From Tolypeutes matacus (taxonomy: Eukaryota > Chordata > Mammalia > Cingulata > Chlamyphoridae), in the NCBI GenBank assembly GCA_026826555.1, contig JAKSZT010038599.1, positions 3,424,129 through 3,488,128 on the forward strand: 64,000 bases of DNA, given 5' to 3'. A program made the position numbers and the translations under genes. Under the pieces are notes generated by a model. It ran no database searches. It was not told the DNA's origin and worked only from the letters and a program-made list of their open reading frames with translations. How positions within the stretch are numbered: position 1 is the stretch's first letter; each line of letters begins with the position of its first letter. Shown here one piece after another: positions 23,843 to 34,655 of this stretch.

Positions 23843-24540
23843 ATTTTGTTTATCCATTAATAGGTTGATGGACACTTGGGCTGGTTTCATATTTTAGCAA
23901 TTATGAATAATGTTGCTATGAACATCAGTGTGCAAATGTCAGTTCATGTCCTTGCTTTCAGTTCTTCTGAAGATAATCTTAGTAACTGTATTGCTGGATC
24001 ATAAGGCAGTTCTATATTCAGCTTCTTGAATGGTTTCTGATGAGAGGTCAGCACTTAATCTCATTGAGGTTCCCTTGTATGTGATGTTTTGCTTTTCTCT
24101 TGTTGTTCTCAGAATCCTCTCTTTATCTCTGATGTTTGTCATTCTGAATAGTATGTGTCTCAGAATAGGTCTATTCAGATTTATTCTGAGGAAGTGTGGG
24201 GTAGTTTGGGGTATTGACCATGGTTAATAGCTATGTTTGGGATGTGTTGCCCATCTTGGAAATTGATATTTGTGTCTTTCATAAGGGTTGAAAAGTTTTT
24301 GGTTTTTATTTCCTCAAATATTCTTTCTATCCCCTTTCCATTTTCTTCTTCTTCCAGGATACCAATAACATGTATCTTTGTGTGTTTTGCATTGTCATTC
24401 AATTCCCTAAGGCCCTATTCCATTTTTTTCCATTCTTTTCTATTTCCAATGTCCTGTCTTTTCAAGTTCAGGTGTTCTGTCTTTGACATCACTAATTCTG
24501 TCTTCCCTCAATTCAAATCTGCTGTTATAAGCCTCTAATG
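22680..24540 (-). mobile_element. HAL1-like (half-L1) element, 3' part, minus strand
   Basis: Read on the minus strand, the sequence runs from L1 ORF1 coding (24540 to about 24029) straight into the last part of ORF2 and the 3' UTR (about 24028 to 22680). The ORF1 piece has the frame NDNAKHTKIHVIGILEEE and homology to the L1 ORF1 at 40.2-41.2 kb. The ORF2 C-terminal relic has MELDSAVRRDEIG and NVDEPRGHY. Endonuclease and reverse transcriptase are absent. The 3' end at 22680 is an A-rich tail (T-rich on plus). The 5' part is at 28017-29004, separated by nested insertions. TSD: AAACTAGTGGCTT (22667-22679) and AAACTTAATGGCTT (29005-29018). The net element is about 2.85 kb with both ends present. 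Confidence 0.8.
23805..23839. repeat. (TA)n microsatellite
   Basis: About seventeen TA units inside the 3' part of the HAL1-like element. They add an isoleucine-tyrosine run to the overlapping minus-strand frame. Confidence 0.95.
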
Positions 24541-24586
24541 AATTTTTTTTTAAATTTTAGAGATACTTAGATTACATAAATGTTAC
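24541..24586 (-). mobile_element. ~1.5 kb repeat, copy D, 3' tip (minus), split
   Basis: T-rich start followed by AGATACTTAGATTACATAAA is the reverse of the repeat's 3' end. The rest of this copy resumes at 27509. TSD with the host L1: CCTCTAATG at 24532-24540 and 28008-28016. Confidence 0.75.
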
Positions 24587-24606
24587 TTAGATTACATAAA
24601 TATTAC

Positions 24607-25637
24607 ATGACCTCTTTCATATGAATTAAGAAAATCTAGCCAACTCAGAGAGCTAAAGACTGGATGATGGGATTACTGGACATAGAAAGGGAAAAGAAGC
24701 CAATGCCCATATGGGCAAAATCTATGATGAGGTGGAAGTGAGTAGTTGGGTAGTGAATGTATATGATAGAGGTGTAGGGATACTATTGGGTTTGGCAGTG
24801 CAAGCTTGACAAGGAGGTAGGGTGGGGAGGATGGGTTGGAAGGTCCATCAAACTGGGAGGAGGGTTTGGGGAGGGAGCAGGTGAACACTGGGGATTTGTG
24901 GGTATGTGAGGTGAAACTACAATGTTGAGAAAACCCTTTTGGCAATATGACAAGGAAGTGTTGGTGGTTTAAGGTGTTGGATGGGGGGGCATTTGGAATA
25001 GGGCATATCTGGGGCAGTCTTCGAGAGAATGTGTGAGTGAGCATTCTGTCATAGTGTGCTGTATCAGTTGGGGGAGACCCATGTAATGAGTGGGAATCAG
25101 TTGGACTTCCATGCTGGGGAGGTCTAATATGTTCTCAAATAGAAGGGAGAGTGTCTCTCGAGAACATGGGTAGTTCCTAATAGGGGAGGACAGACTAGTG
25201 TGTCAATCCCTCAGCACTGTAGCAAATACCTATGAAATTTATTCTTCAAGGAGTGAAGCCTGGTGGTTGCTGTGGGCCTTGAGGGGAGGGGGAGGGAGGA
25301 ATAGAATATTTGGAAGAGGGGGTATATAAGGGGCAATGGAAGTGTTCTTCATGATCTTGCAATGATGGATACAGGCCATGTTAAATTTCATTAAAAAATT
25401 ACAAAAGTGTGTGGTCTAAAATGCAAAGCATAATGTACACCATTGACCATGGTTAATAGCTATGTTTCAATATTTGTAAATCAGTTGTAACAAATGTACA
25501 ATCCACATGTAAAAAGGTTATTAATAGGGAAGGGTGGAAAAAAGGAGGATGTGGGGTATATGGGAGTCCCCTATATTCTGTACATAACTTTACTGTGACC
25601 TAAAACTTCTTTGAAGACAAAAAAAAAAGACACTGGG
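24607..25637 (+). mobile_element. L1-type 3'-UTR-like segment, plus strand
   Basis: It begins near ACATGACCTCTTTCATATG and ends with GGAGTCCCCTATATTCTG, TGACCTAAAACTTCTTTG and an A run (about 25619-25629). The 3' part shares blocks with L1 3' UTRs (CATTGACCATGGTTAATAGC, CAGTTGTAACAAATGTAC). No ORF2 homology lies upstream. It sits inside copy D together with copy A. Confidence 0.55.
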
Positions 25638-25857
25638 TAAGAAATGGAAGAAAATGTCACTATATGTACAGGACAACAGATATTACAGTGATGAAAGGCA
25701 AAATATCCAAAAAAAAATTTTTAATATTATTCATTCTTTAATAGCCCTTTTTTAAAAACTTTATTTTAGTTTTTCTAAATTATTATGTATTTTATTTCTT
25801 ATGTTTAAACCTATCATTATTTCATTTTCCTATTAATGGAATTTGACAAGATTCTTG

Positions 25858-27490
25858 CTTCATTTTTGAAGAAGTTTTTGATCACAGAAGGATTACAACT
25901 ATGGCAGGGGAGGGTCAATGGTGTGGAGTGTCAGTGATGGGGTATACTTTGGAGGAAGTTCACCTGGGCATACATATAAGGTATATAAATTTGTTCAAAT
26001 GTTCATGGGGCATTGCCACAGTGGGGAGAGATTCACACAACAGCCAAAGGATTCTTGAATCCCCATCCTGAGGAACTCTTCCACATTATCTAATGGAACA
26101 GCAACAATCCCTCAACTATGGAGGCAATGACTAATGAAGAAGGATGGCCCATTGATGGGCCCTGGATATTGATGACTATGCTTATGAGCCTCTTGCTTTT
26201 GAATTTCCAATTTGGCCTAGTGTTTTAGGGTGCCTAAGAGTTGCCTCCTGAGAGCCTCTTTGTTGCTCAAATGTGGCCACTGTCTAAGCAAAACTCAGCA
26301 TATTGATGCATTACCTTCCCCCTAGTGAGGGACATGACTCCCAGGGATGAGCCTCCCAGGCACCGAGGGATAACAACCAAACACCGGTGGATGATACAAC
26401 TGAAAATGACTTGAATAAAAGGGGAAAAGGGTAAAGACAAATGAGTTCATATGGCTAAGAGACTTCAAAGTGAGTCGGGAAGTCATCGGAGAGGAAACAC
26501 TTACGCACGTCTCAGCAGGATCTCATAGAGAGCCAAAGTAGACACTATCCCAAAGAGTGGGGCTCCTGAGGGCTCCAGAGACACCCAAGTCCTATTGTAA
26601 TGGCAGCTAGCTCTGGAGTTTGGTGCTTTTCAGTAGGCCGTACTTTGGAGTTTGTGCTCGCAAATGTGAGAGTTGGACTCAGATGTGACTTCTCTACACA
26701 TGCCTCTTTTGTCCCTTTTATTTGAACCTATAGTTTCTGCTGGAGTTGGTAGGTATACATCCAAGAGATTTGAATCTCCGGGCTGTCCTTGTGCCAGCTG
26801 AGCTCTGAGCCTCAGCGGAGTTGCAACAGCTACTCCCTAGTTCATTGAACTCACCCAGGAAAACTAACAAGGAGGTAAAGATGGACAACAACCACACCAA
26901 GGAACTGAAAGAGTGTACAACTGCAAGCAAGAGAGTCCCATCCGTTAGCCATATGGGATCGAATTCCCCTCTCACTTAGTGGTGGAGTGGGCATCACTAT
27001 CCCAGAATCCTCAGGATTGGGGAATAAAATATAGACTAGAGTAGACCTACTGGTATTCTACTATAGACTTTTGTGATTCTAGCAATGGAAGAAATTATAT
27101 CATTGATGTGGAGACAGTGGCCATTGCAGGTGCTAAGTAAGGGAGAGGGAAAAAGAGGTGTAATATTGGGTCATTTCAAGGACTTAAAAATCACTGTGAC
27201 ATTGTGGTGACAGGTACAGGACATTATATATCCTGTCATAGCCTACAGAATTGAGTGGGAGAGAGTGTAAACTACAATGTAAACTATAATCCATGCTTAG
27301 TGGCGATGCTCAAAAACATGTTCATAATTGCAATGAATGTACAACACTAATGAAAGAAGTTGTTAATGTGGGGAAAAGTGGGAGGTGTGAGGTGTGGGGC
27401 ATATGGGAATCCCTTATATTTTTTATGTAACATTTTATGTAATCTAAGTATCTTTTAAAAAATAAATTAAAAATACATTTAAAAAATTAA
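25858..27490 (+). mobile_element. ~1.5 kb xenarthran-type repeat, copy A, plus strand
   Basis: It runs from the TTTTTGATCACAGAAGGATT region through GTTCATGGGGCATTGCC, GAAGAAGGATGGCCCATTGA, CATGACTCCCAGGGATGAG and CAATGGAAGAAATTATATC to GTAATCTAAGTATCTTTT plus an A-rich tail. The same order recurs at 58539-60050 (plus) and, 5'-truncated, at 43359-44252, 27509-28007 and 35440-35795 (all minus). Poly(A) tails, TSDs and 5' truncation in other copies show L1-style retroposition. No long coding frame is present. It could be a long L1 3' UTR or a non-autonomous unit; I cannot decide from this window. Confidence 0.75.
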
Positions 27491-27508
27491 ATGATTAAAC
27501 AGAAAAAA

Positions 27509-28007
27509 AGATAATTAGATTATATAAATGTTACACAAAAAATATAGGGATTCTCATATGCCCCACTCCCCACACCTCCTACATCCTTTCACATAAACAG
27601 CATCCTTCATTAGTGTGACACATTAATTGCAATTGATAAATGCATCTTGGGGCATTGACACTGAGAATGGACCATATTTCACATTGTAGTTTACACTCTC
27701 TCCCACACAATTCTGCAGGTTATGGGAAGATATAAAATGACCTGTATCTGTAATTGCAATATCATTCAGGATGATTCCCAAATCCTGAAAATGCCCCTGT
27801 ATTATACCTGTTTTTCCCTCTCCCTGCCCTCAGAGCCTCCAGTGGCCACTGCCTCCGCATCAATGTTGTAGTTTCTTCCATTGCTAGAATCACAATAAGT
27901 CTATAGCAGAATACCAGTAAGTTCACTCTAGTCCATAATCCATTCCCCAATCCTGAGGATTCTGGGATGGTGATGTCTACTCCAGCTCTAATTGAGAAGG
28001 GGTTAAA
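27509..28007 (-). mobile_element. ~1.5 kb repeat, copy D, main part (minus)
   Basis: Starting AGATAATTAGATTATATAAA, it matches the reverse of the repeat's 3' third up to about GGTGATGTCTACTCCAGC. The 26-bp word at 27509-27534 nearly repeats 24561-24586 (two mismatches). The 2.9 kb between them is therefore a later insertion with a long TSD, or a rearrangement. Confidence 0.75.
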
Positions 28008-28016
28008 CCTCTAATG

Positions 28017-29004
28017 TATTTTTAATCTCATCCATTGTGTCTTTCATTCCCATAAGCTCTGTTACTTTTCTTTGCAGGCTTTGAAATTGTTCTTATTCTC
28101 ACCCAGTGTCTTCTTAAGATTTTTTTATCTCTTTACTCATATTTTTGTTCAATTCCTTGTATTAATTAGGAGATTAGTATGATTTATCATTGATTAGTTG
28201 TCTTAAATTCTTTATCTTGTCAGGATATCTGGTTTCCTCCTTTGCTAGGCCATTTCTTTCTTGTTTTTAGTATGGATTGTACTTTTTGCTGATGTCTAGA
28301 CATATGAATATATTGGTACAATTTTTCTGATGGTCAATTTCTCTCTCATGCCCAGTGGTTTTGTTTCATGACTCTTTTTGATTTTTTGCTTCAACTTATT
28401 TTGAGCCTTTAAAATTGCTGAGCTTAAATCATCAAAATTGTGCCAGGGACACACTAATGGGGAACAGATGTTTTCTCCCAGGGATTTGGGATAAGAGAGA
28501 CCAAAAAGTAATTTTTCTCTTAGCAGTTTCCCAGCTGCCCGACAGATGGTGCCATGGCAAATCTGTCCACGGAGGTGTCTCTTTCAACCTCCACTTGCCC
28601 ATGATTCTGGTCTGGTCAGAGCCAAGATTCAAAGCAGGCTTTGCTGGTCAAATTCACTGAAGAGAAACCCATACCTTGCCCTCTCCCATACCCTCCTTCT
28701 TCCCAGGGAAGAAGATATCTGTTCCCCTCTCAGTTGGCTGCAGTGAACCATGGGTTTTATCCAAGCTGCATGCCTTGAGGGTGAGGGATGAGTACCAATA
28801 ATCACCATAGGGCTTAGTAACTCACAATCTTCATTTTAATTTCTTCATCTCTCTGCCCCTCATCTTCTTGGAGGTTGTGCAGTACTGTCCTGGTCTGTTG
28901 ACCACCAAAGCAGGTCCTTCAGATAGCTTTGACCTTTCTTCATTGTTTTTATGAGAGAGTTGAGCCCTGCCTGCCTACTCTGATGTCATCTTCCTGAAAG
29001 TCCC
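28017..29004 (-). mobile_element. HAL1-like element, ORF1 N-terminal part and 5' UTR (minus)
   Basis: It continues the minus-strand element of 22680-24540. TCTTTCATTCCCATAAGCTC matches TTTCATTCCCATGAGCTCTG at 40857 in the full-length L1, so this is the ORF1 5' half (about 28017-28420). GC-richer 5' UTR follows to GATGTCATCTTCCTGAAAG at the element's 5' end. An intact 5' end makes a simple 5'-truncated L1 unlikely. Confidence 0.75.
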
Positions 29005-29450
29005 AAACTTAATGGCTTTAAACAAAAATTTATTACCTTACAGTTTTGGAGATCAGAAGTCTGAAATGAGTTCCAGGGGGTTAAAATAAAAGTTTTTGCA
29101 GAACCATGTTTCTTCTGGAGGCTCCAGGGGAGAATCTGCTTCCTTCACTTTTGCAGCTTCTAGAGGCTACTTTCATTCCTTGGTTGGTGGTCCCTAGCCA
29201 GTAGCAACATCACTTATCACTTGATCTCTGCTTCCAGTTATCACATATCCTTCTCTGACTCTCATTCTCCTGCTGCCCTGTTTAACTTATAGGGATCCCT
29301 GTGACTACATTGGGTCACTGAGGAAATCTAGCAAAATCTCCCTATCTCAAGATTCTTAATTTAATTAAATCTCGGCATATTCAGAGGTACTGGGGATTAG
29401 GACCTGGACAGCTTTAATAGGCTATTATTCTATCTACTACATCTAGCAAG
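29005..29450 (-). mobile_element. Old mammal-wide LTR-like repeat, right part
   Basis: AATTTATTACCTTACAGTTT, GGAGATCAGAAGTCTGAAAT and CATATCCTTCTCTGACTCTC follow the order of a mammal-wide MaLR/ERVL-like repeat read in reverse, completing the piece at 22636-22679. Because the HAL1-like element lies inside, this LTR is the older of the two. Confidence 0.65.
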
Positions 29451-31558
29451 GTAGTTTTTCCCACCTTTTATTTCTGAAGGTCTCCGGGATGTGCATATGT
29501 ATACTCAAAGAAAATCCTGTCAGCTAAGGTATGCAGATGAACAACTATTGTTATTGTCTTCTACAATGGCATTTCTGGAGAAGTAGTCTGCTGGTGACTC
29601 CCATGGTTAAACCATGGCTTCTGAATAGTAGTCCTCCCTTGTTTCCTACTGCTGTTGATGGCCCAAAGTCTTTGATCTAGTCCCAAGTTATTGTGTTCTC
29701 TGGAGCACTTTTGCCGTTGAATCTGCATTTTTTTTATACACTAGAGGAACAAATGTTTATTCTGCCATTTTCAAACATGTATCAAAGTAGTTGACATCAT
29801 TGCATCTTACAGAGCGTTAATTGAAAAACTGCCCATTCCTTTTTTTAAAAATGTGTGCTTCCCTTTACTAATAAGACATAGACAGGAGTCCATGGGCAGT
29901 TAGGCTCTAAGACAAATATGAGTAATGAACATCATGCTGTACTCAGAATTGCTTCTCTTGGCTGATAATGAAAGCTTCTTTTATTAAGCCAGAACTGCAG
30001 GCTCTTCCTTTATTATGAGCTCTCTCTGAGGATGCTCCTCAGGAATTCATTACAATAGATTCTGTAGCAGGCAGCTAGACATACAGAGACATGTCTGAAT
30101 CCCACATATGGACAGAGTGTAAACTAAAGCTATGGCACTTACCCTACTTTTTACTCCTCCTGAGCCTCTGAAAACTGCTTTTGTTCTCTAAAAAACCTTA
30201 CAAAATGTAAAATACACTTTACGTTTAAATGATAGCTTTTTAGAGAAATAAGATTAATTTTAGTGCTAGGGCCTGATAATACAGGTAAGAAAATTGTTTG
30301 TAAAGATTTGAAGTATTTTATTCTCAAAAAGGAAAAAATAGAGTAAGTAGGCATTGGACTTCTTGGTATCATTTAAGAAAGTAACTTAGCAACAAAAATA
30401 AGAATCCATTAATTCAACAATGTGACAGCCTAGGAATCTCTTTAATTTCATGGTGTTTGTTATATGGATTTCATTTTCTGGTTTCCATTATAATTAGTAC
30501 CATGTTCCTAAAACAGGAAAAAAAAAAAAAAAAAAAAAAAAAAGGATGGAGACAGTGTCTTATCTGCAACTAATTTTGGGGAAAAAGAAAATCCCAAGAA
30601 ATAAAGTCAGTTGTGCCAACCTGACAAATAATTTCATGGTCTTAAGGAAGGTAAGAGAATTTAAACATCAAGGATGTGGAAATTAGTACTTGAGCATCAA
30701 GGGATCTATGTTGGGAGGCCTGCCATTCACCACTGTGAAAGTACAAGCACTAAATGTATTGTTTGTTATCAATGCTTGATTATTTGCTAATTTCAAAATT
30801 ATTGTCTATAAGCGATTGGTAGTGCAGGAATGTTTCTGACATATTTCTGGGCATTTCTGTATTTATGCTGTTTTTCAGTTTTATAAAAAATGCAGAACAG
30901 AAAACAAACATCTAAAGGATGTTTCATAGTATGTATATCTATTCCTCTCACTTAATGATTTTACCTTATTGATAAATTGCCTCATTGACAAAAACTCCAT
31001 TTTATCAATCTTGAATGGGGCAGGAAAAAAAAAGTATGGTTGCTGCAAGGCACTTTCCTTTGCCACATTTTTCTCAAAGGCTTATCTATCTACATACTCA
31101 GAAATACCTAATTAACTCTTCTTAAATATAAGCACATACAGAATATAAATGGAACAAATTATTATTCATTAAAACTCAAATTTTCCAAGATTTATCTGAT
31201 GAAATATTAAGTTGTTTGAAACTGTTTTAAGTAAACACTAAGAAACTATGAATCTAGGACCCACTTTTATTAGGGACTATTTCTGAGCTTAATAGGCTGG
31301 TTCACTGTAACCTAATTGAAGTGACAAGTTATAGTATTATATAGATGACTAAACTAAGATTATCGTATCTAGAGCTACCAAAGAAGATAACACTTAATTG
31401 TCTGACTTGTCTAATTTTTACACAATAACAAAACTTTATGTGCAATGAAACAACCTAAGTTATATAATTGATAAACAATGTACAAATATACCATTCTATA
31501 TATCTACTGATTTAAGAGAGACATATTAATAAGGTAAATAAAATCATGGTCTCAATAA
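29451..31558. other. Unassigned DNA with one long A run
   Basis: A 26-base A run lies at 30518-30543, but no matching retrocopy body or TSD was recognised upstream. No gene or other repeat can be named here. Confidence 0.4.
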
Positions 31559-31559
31559 T

Positions 31560-31775
31560 AAAACAACCTGGGCTCAGGATCTGCCTGGGCATTTCTTGAG
31601 TAACCATGAAAAAAAGTTACTTAATTTCTCAGGAGCTTGGTTTCAATTGTTTGGAAATGTGGCTAATAATAGCATGTCCTGATAGTGTTTTTGTAATGAT
31701 TAAATGATATAAGACATGGAAGGTGCTTAATACACAGTAAAACCTCAAAAATGTTAGGTGTCATATTTTACTAGT
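31560..31775 (+). mobile_element. MIR SINE relic, sense
   Basis: AAAGTTACTTAATTTCTCAG, then TGTGGCTAATAATAGCATG, then TGATTAAATGATATAAGACA and GCTTAATACACAGTAAAACC follow the MIR core and tail order. Confidence 0.8.
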
Positions 31776-32892
31776 ATTGCCTATGACTAACTCTTGATCT
31801 GTCTGATCTGGAAGCGCTTCCTGGTAGTTTTTCCAGGTGGTTGAAGCCATCACTGCCCCTTCACCTTCTTGTTTTCTCTGGATTTCCTCAACTATTAGGG
31901 ATTATTGTCAGGTTGGTAAACAAAACCCCACTGTGTTCTTACAGACTATGTTCTGGCACTTTCTCCCTGGTTCCTACACTCTGGAGTTTCAAATCAATTC
32001 TGCACCATTTCCTAAATCTCAAGCTTTTGCAGAAATGAAGAATAATATTGAAAAAAGCAAGGAAAGAAGGAAAGAAGGAAGGAATAAGGGAAGGAAATAA
32101 GAAGGAAGGAAAGAAAGAAAGGAGGAAGGAAGGAAAACTTGGGCATGCTGACATTAACATACACACACCACCTATACAAGCATATTCACTCACTTATAGC
32201 TGAGCCCTACAGATAATTTATGCATTCTTTCCCTCCCCCAAAAAGTTAAATTTGCATTATTGATGGCTCTTGGTGTTTCAAATCTTTTTTTACATTGCTT
32301 ATATAGCCATCCAGCCCTCCATACAACCCTTTTTTTTGGCTCCTTTAATGTTTTTATTGTTCATTAAGAATACCAATTAGATGACAGTTCTTGATTTTAA
32401 ATCATTTTATGCAAATGTTGCCTACACATATAGGTTTATTAATAAACAATATGTGTTTCATTTTCAGTTGCATTAATATTTTACACCTAAAATTGCAGTT
32501 ATAGCAAGTTTACTGAAGAGATTTTCTGGCTAGAATTTAAATGAAAGAACAAAGAAAGCCATTTAGCATATTGACTTTAGAATGTTTCAAAAAGGATTAT
32601 ATTTTTAGACTAGCTATGGAAAATATGGAAAACAAGTTCTGTATCTGGAACAACATCCCATAATTATTTGTGTATTTTACTTCAAAACTGACTAAATAGT
32701 TCTATTTATTCATAAAAAGAAAGCAAGTTTTCCCTGTATTCATACAAATCAAATAATAGTATTTACATAAAAATTTACATGTTAAATTTCTGAAAATTCT
32801 GAACCAATATATCAGATAAGGTCAATAATATTTTTCTCATATTTAAAAGGATTAAATTGGGTCTTCAATATTGAATCTGATCTAAATCTCAC
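31776..32892. other. Unassigned DNA plus GGAA repeat
   Basis: Apart from the GGAA/GAAA run at 32059-32137, no repeat family or gene was recognised. The 84- and 87-codon frames owe much of their length to that run. Confidence 0.45.
32059..32137. repeat. (GGAA/GAAA)n microsatellite
   Basis: Imperfect AAGG and AAAG units over about 80 bp. Confidence 0.9.
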
Positions 32893-33332
32893 TGCTTTAG
32901 TTTCCTGGTTGTCAAACAAATGCCATGCAATAAGTTGGCCTAAACAATGGGAATTTATTGATTCATGGTTTGAGTATACAAGAGGATGTCATCAAGATGA
33001 TGCTTTCTCCTAGAAGACTGTGGTGTTCTGGTTCTTAATTTCAGCAGTCCTTGGTCCTTGGCCTTGCTGTCACATGTCAACGTACCCGGTGACCTATCTG
33101 GGCTTCTCTGGGTTCCATTGACTTCCAACTCCTTCCTGTGCCTTTTTTTTCTATCTTTCACTGTGCTTATAAAAGGCTGTAATAATCCAGATTAAAGCCC
33201 AATCTGATAGATCTGAGCCACACCTTAATGAATAACATATTGAAGAGATCTTATTTACAATGGGTCTATAATCACAAGAATGGATTGAGTATAAGAACAT
33301 GTTTTTCTAGGAAGCATAGCTCCAAATCACCA
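32893..33332 (-). mobile_element. 3' LTR of MaLR-like provirus 2, antisense
   Basis: It opens TGCTTTAGTTTCCTGGTTGT and closes AGCTCCAAATCACCA, the family LTR in reverse (440 bp). The inner words TAAACAATGGGAATTTATTG and GCCACACCTTAATGAATAAC are shared with the LTRs at 42.2 and 46.0 kb. Confidence 0.8.
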
Positions 33333-34655
33333 GACTGCCCTTTGGGCCCACAAAAGACATGTTCTTACCATATGCAAAATACATTCATTCCATCACACAA
33401 TATTTCAAAAGCTTTAAGTTCATTTCAGCATCAATGCTATGGCCACAGTATCATCATGGGTAGAGTCTGTCTTGAGGCACAATTTCACTCTGTCTGTGGA
33501 CCTGTGACACCTAGGAAAAAAATTAACTTTTTCCAATATACAATGAAGGGACAGGCATAGGATAGGCATTCCCATTCCTGGAGGGATAAGTTGGAAGGAA
33601 AACAGGGGTCATTGGTTATGGGCCCCAAACAATTTCAAAACCTAGCGGTGCAAACTTCATTAAATACCAAGATCTATGGACCTTGAAACATCTATGGATA
33701 GATGTTTTGTCCCCTGTGCCTTATGGAGCAGCAGTCCCACCCCTTTCAAGCACTGCGCAGTTGCCATGCTCTCCTTAAAAAACTGGAGTGAAGGTTCCAC
33801 ATTCTGGAAGCACTGGGAAGATGGCCAGTTTCTCTGCAAATGCTGACACAGAGGCCTCACCATCTCCAAGGACTGTGGTGGTAGCACTCTTCCTAAACAA
33901 TGGGGTACAAAGGGCTGCCCCTTCTAAATGCAGGGGGCAATCTGCCCTTTCCACACACATGGGCAGGTCTGCTGTCTTGGCCTGAGGACATTACTTTGGT
34001 CCAGCCCTCAACTTCCATGGTTCTGCCTTTGAAGTCATTCTTCTTTCAATTTGTCCCTTCTCCATTCCTTTCAGTCCAGGCTGGCAATGGTTCTCCTCAT
34101 GCAATTTTGCAAAATCTTTGTTGGATTTTCATGCAATTCACAGTGGTCTAAACGATCAGAAAATCAAACATTCTACAGTTCATTTCTGCATAACTCTATT
34201 CCCAATCATAATTTTCCACCAAAATGGCTGCCTGGATCCATGTTCAGTTAAACCCTACATGGAGCCCTATTTTCCAGAGCCTTATTTCTGGGAATCTCAG
34301 GGAGATCCCTGATGAAACTACTTCTGGCCCTAATCCCAGAGCACACTATGTGGATAGGCTCAGAACATTCCAAACTGTCAATTTCTAGTTTCTTTGTGCT
34401 TAATGTGCTTAAAAGTTCAGTTCTCAGGTTATCCTTTTCCTCTCACATTTAGTCATAAGCTGCAAGGAAGAAGCAGGCACTACCTCCCATACTTAGCTTG
34501 GCAATCTCCTCAGCTAAATATCCAAGTTCATCATTTCAAATTCTGCCTTCCATGAGACATTAGAACTTACTTTCACCAAGTTCACTGCCATGTTAAAGCA
34601 AGAATTGCCTTTCCCCAGTTTCCAGTAACATATTCATCATTTCCTTCTGAGGCCT
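33333..34655 (-). mobile_element. Internal region of MaLR-like provirus 2, first part
   Basis: It aligns with 44549-45998, for example CATTCATTCCATCACA near the 3' LTR, CTTTCCACACACATGGGC and GCTAAATATCCAAGTTCATC. Degenerate tandem units occur at about 33700-33905. No pol motifs. It continues at 35273-35396 and 42154-42203 after two nested LTR insertions; the net internal length is about 1.5 kb. Confidence 0.75.
34651..34655. repeat. TSD copy for nested LTR (ggcct)
   Basis: GGCCT here and at 35273-35277 flank a TG...CA LTR exactly. A 5-bp TSD is typical of ERVL/MaLR (class III) integration. Confidence 0.9.

Noticed and set aside
30518..30543. A-run as the tail of another retrocopy
   Set aside because: No transcript-like body, AATAAA at the right distance, or TSD could be found around it.
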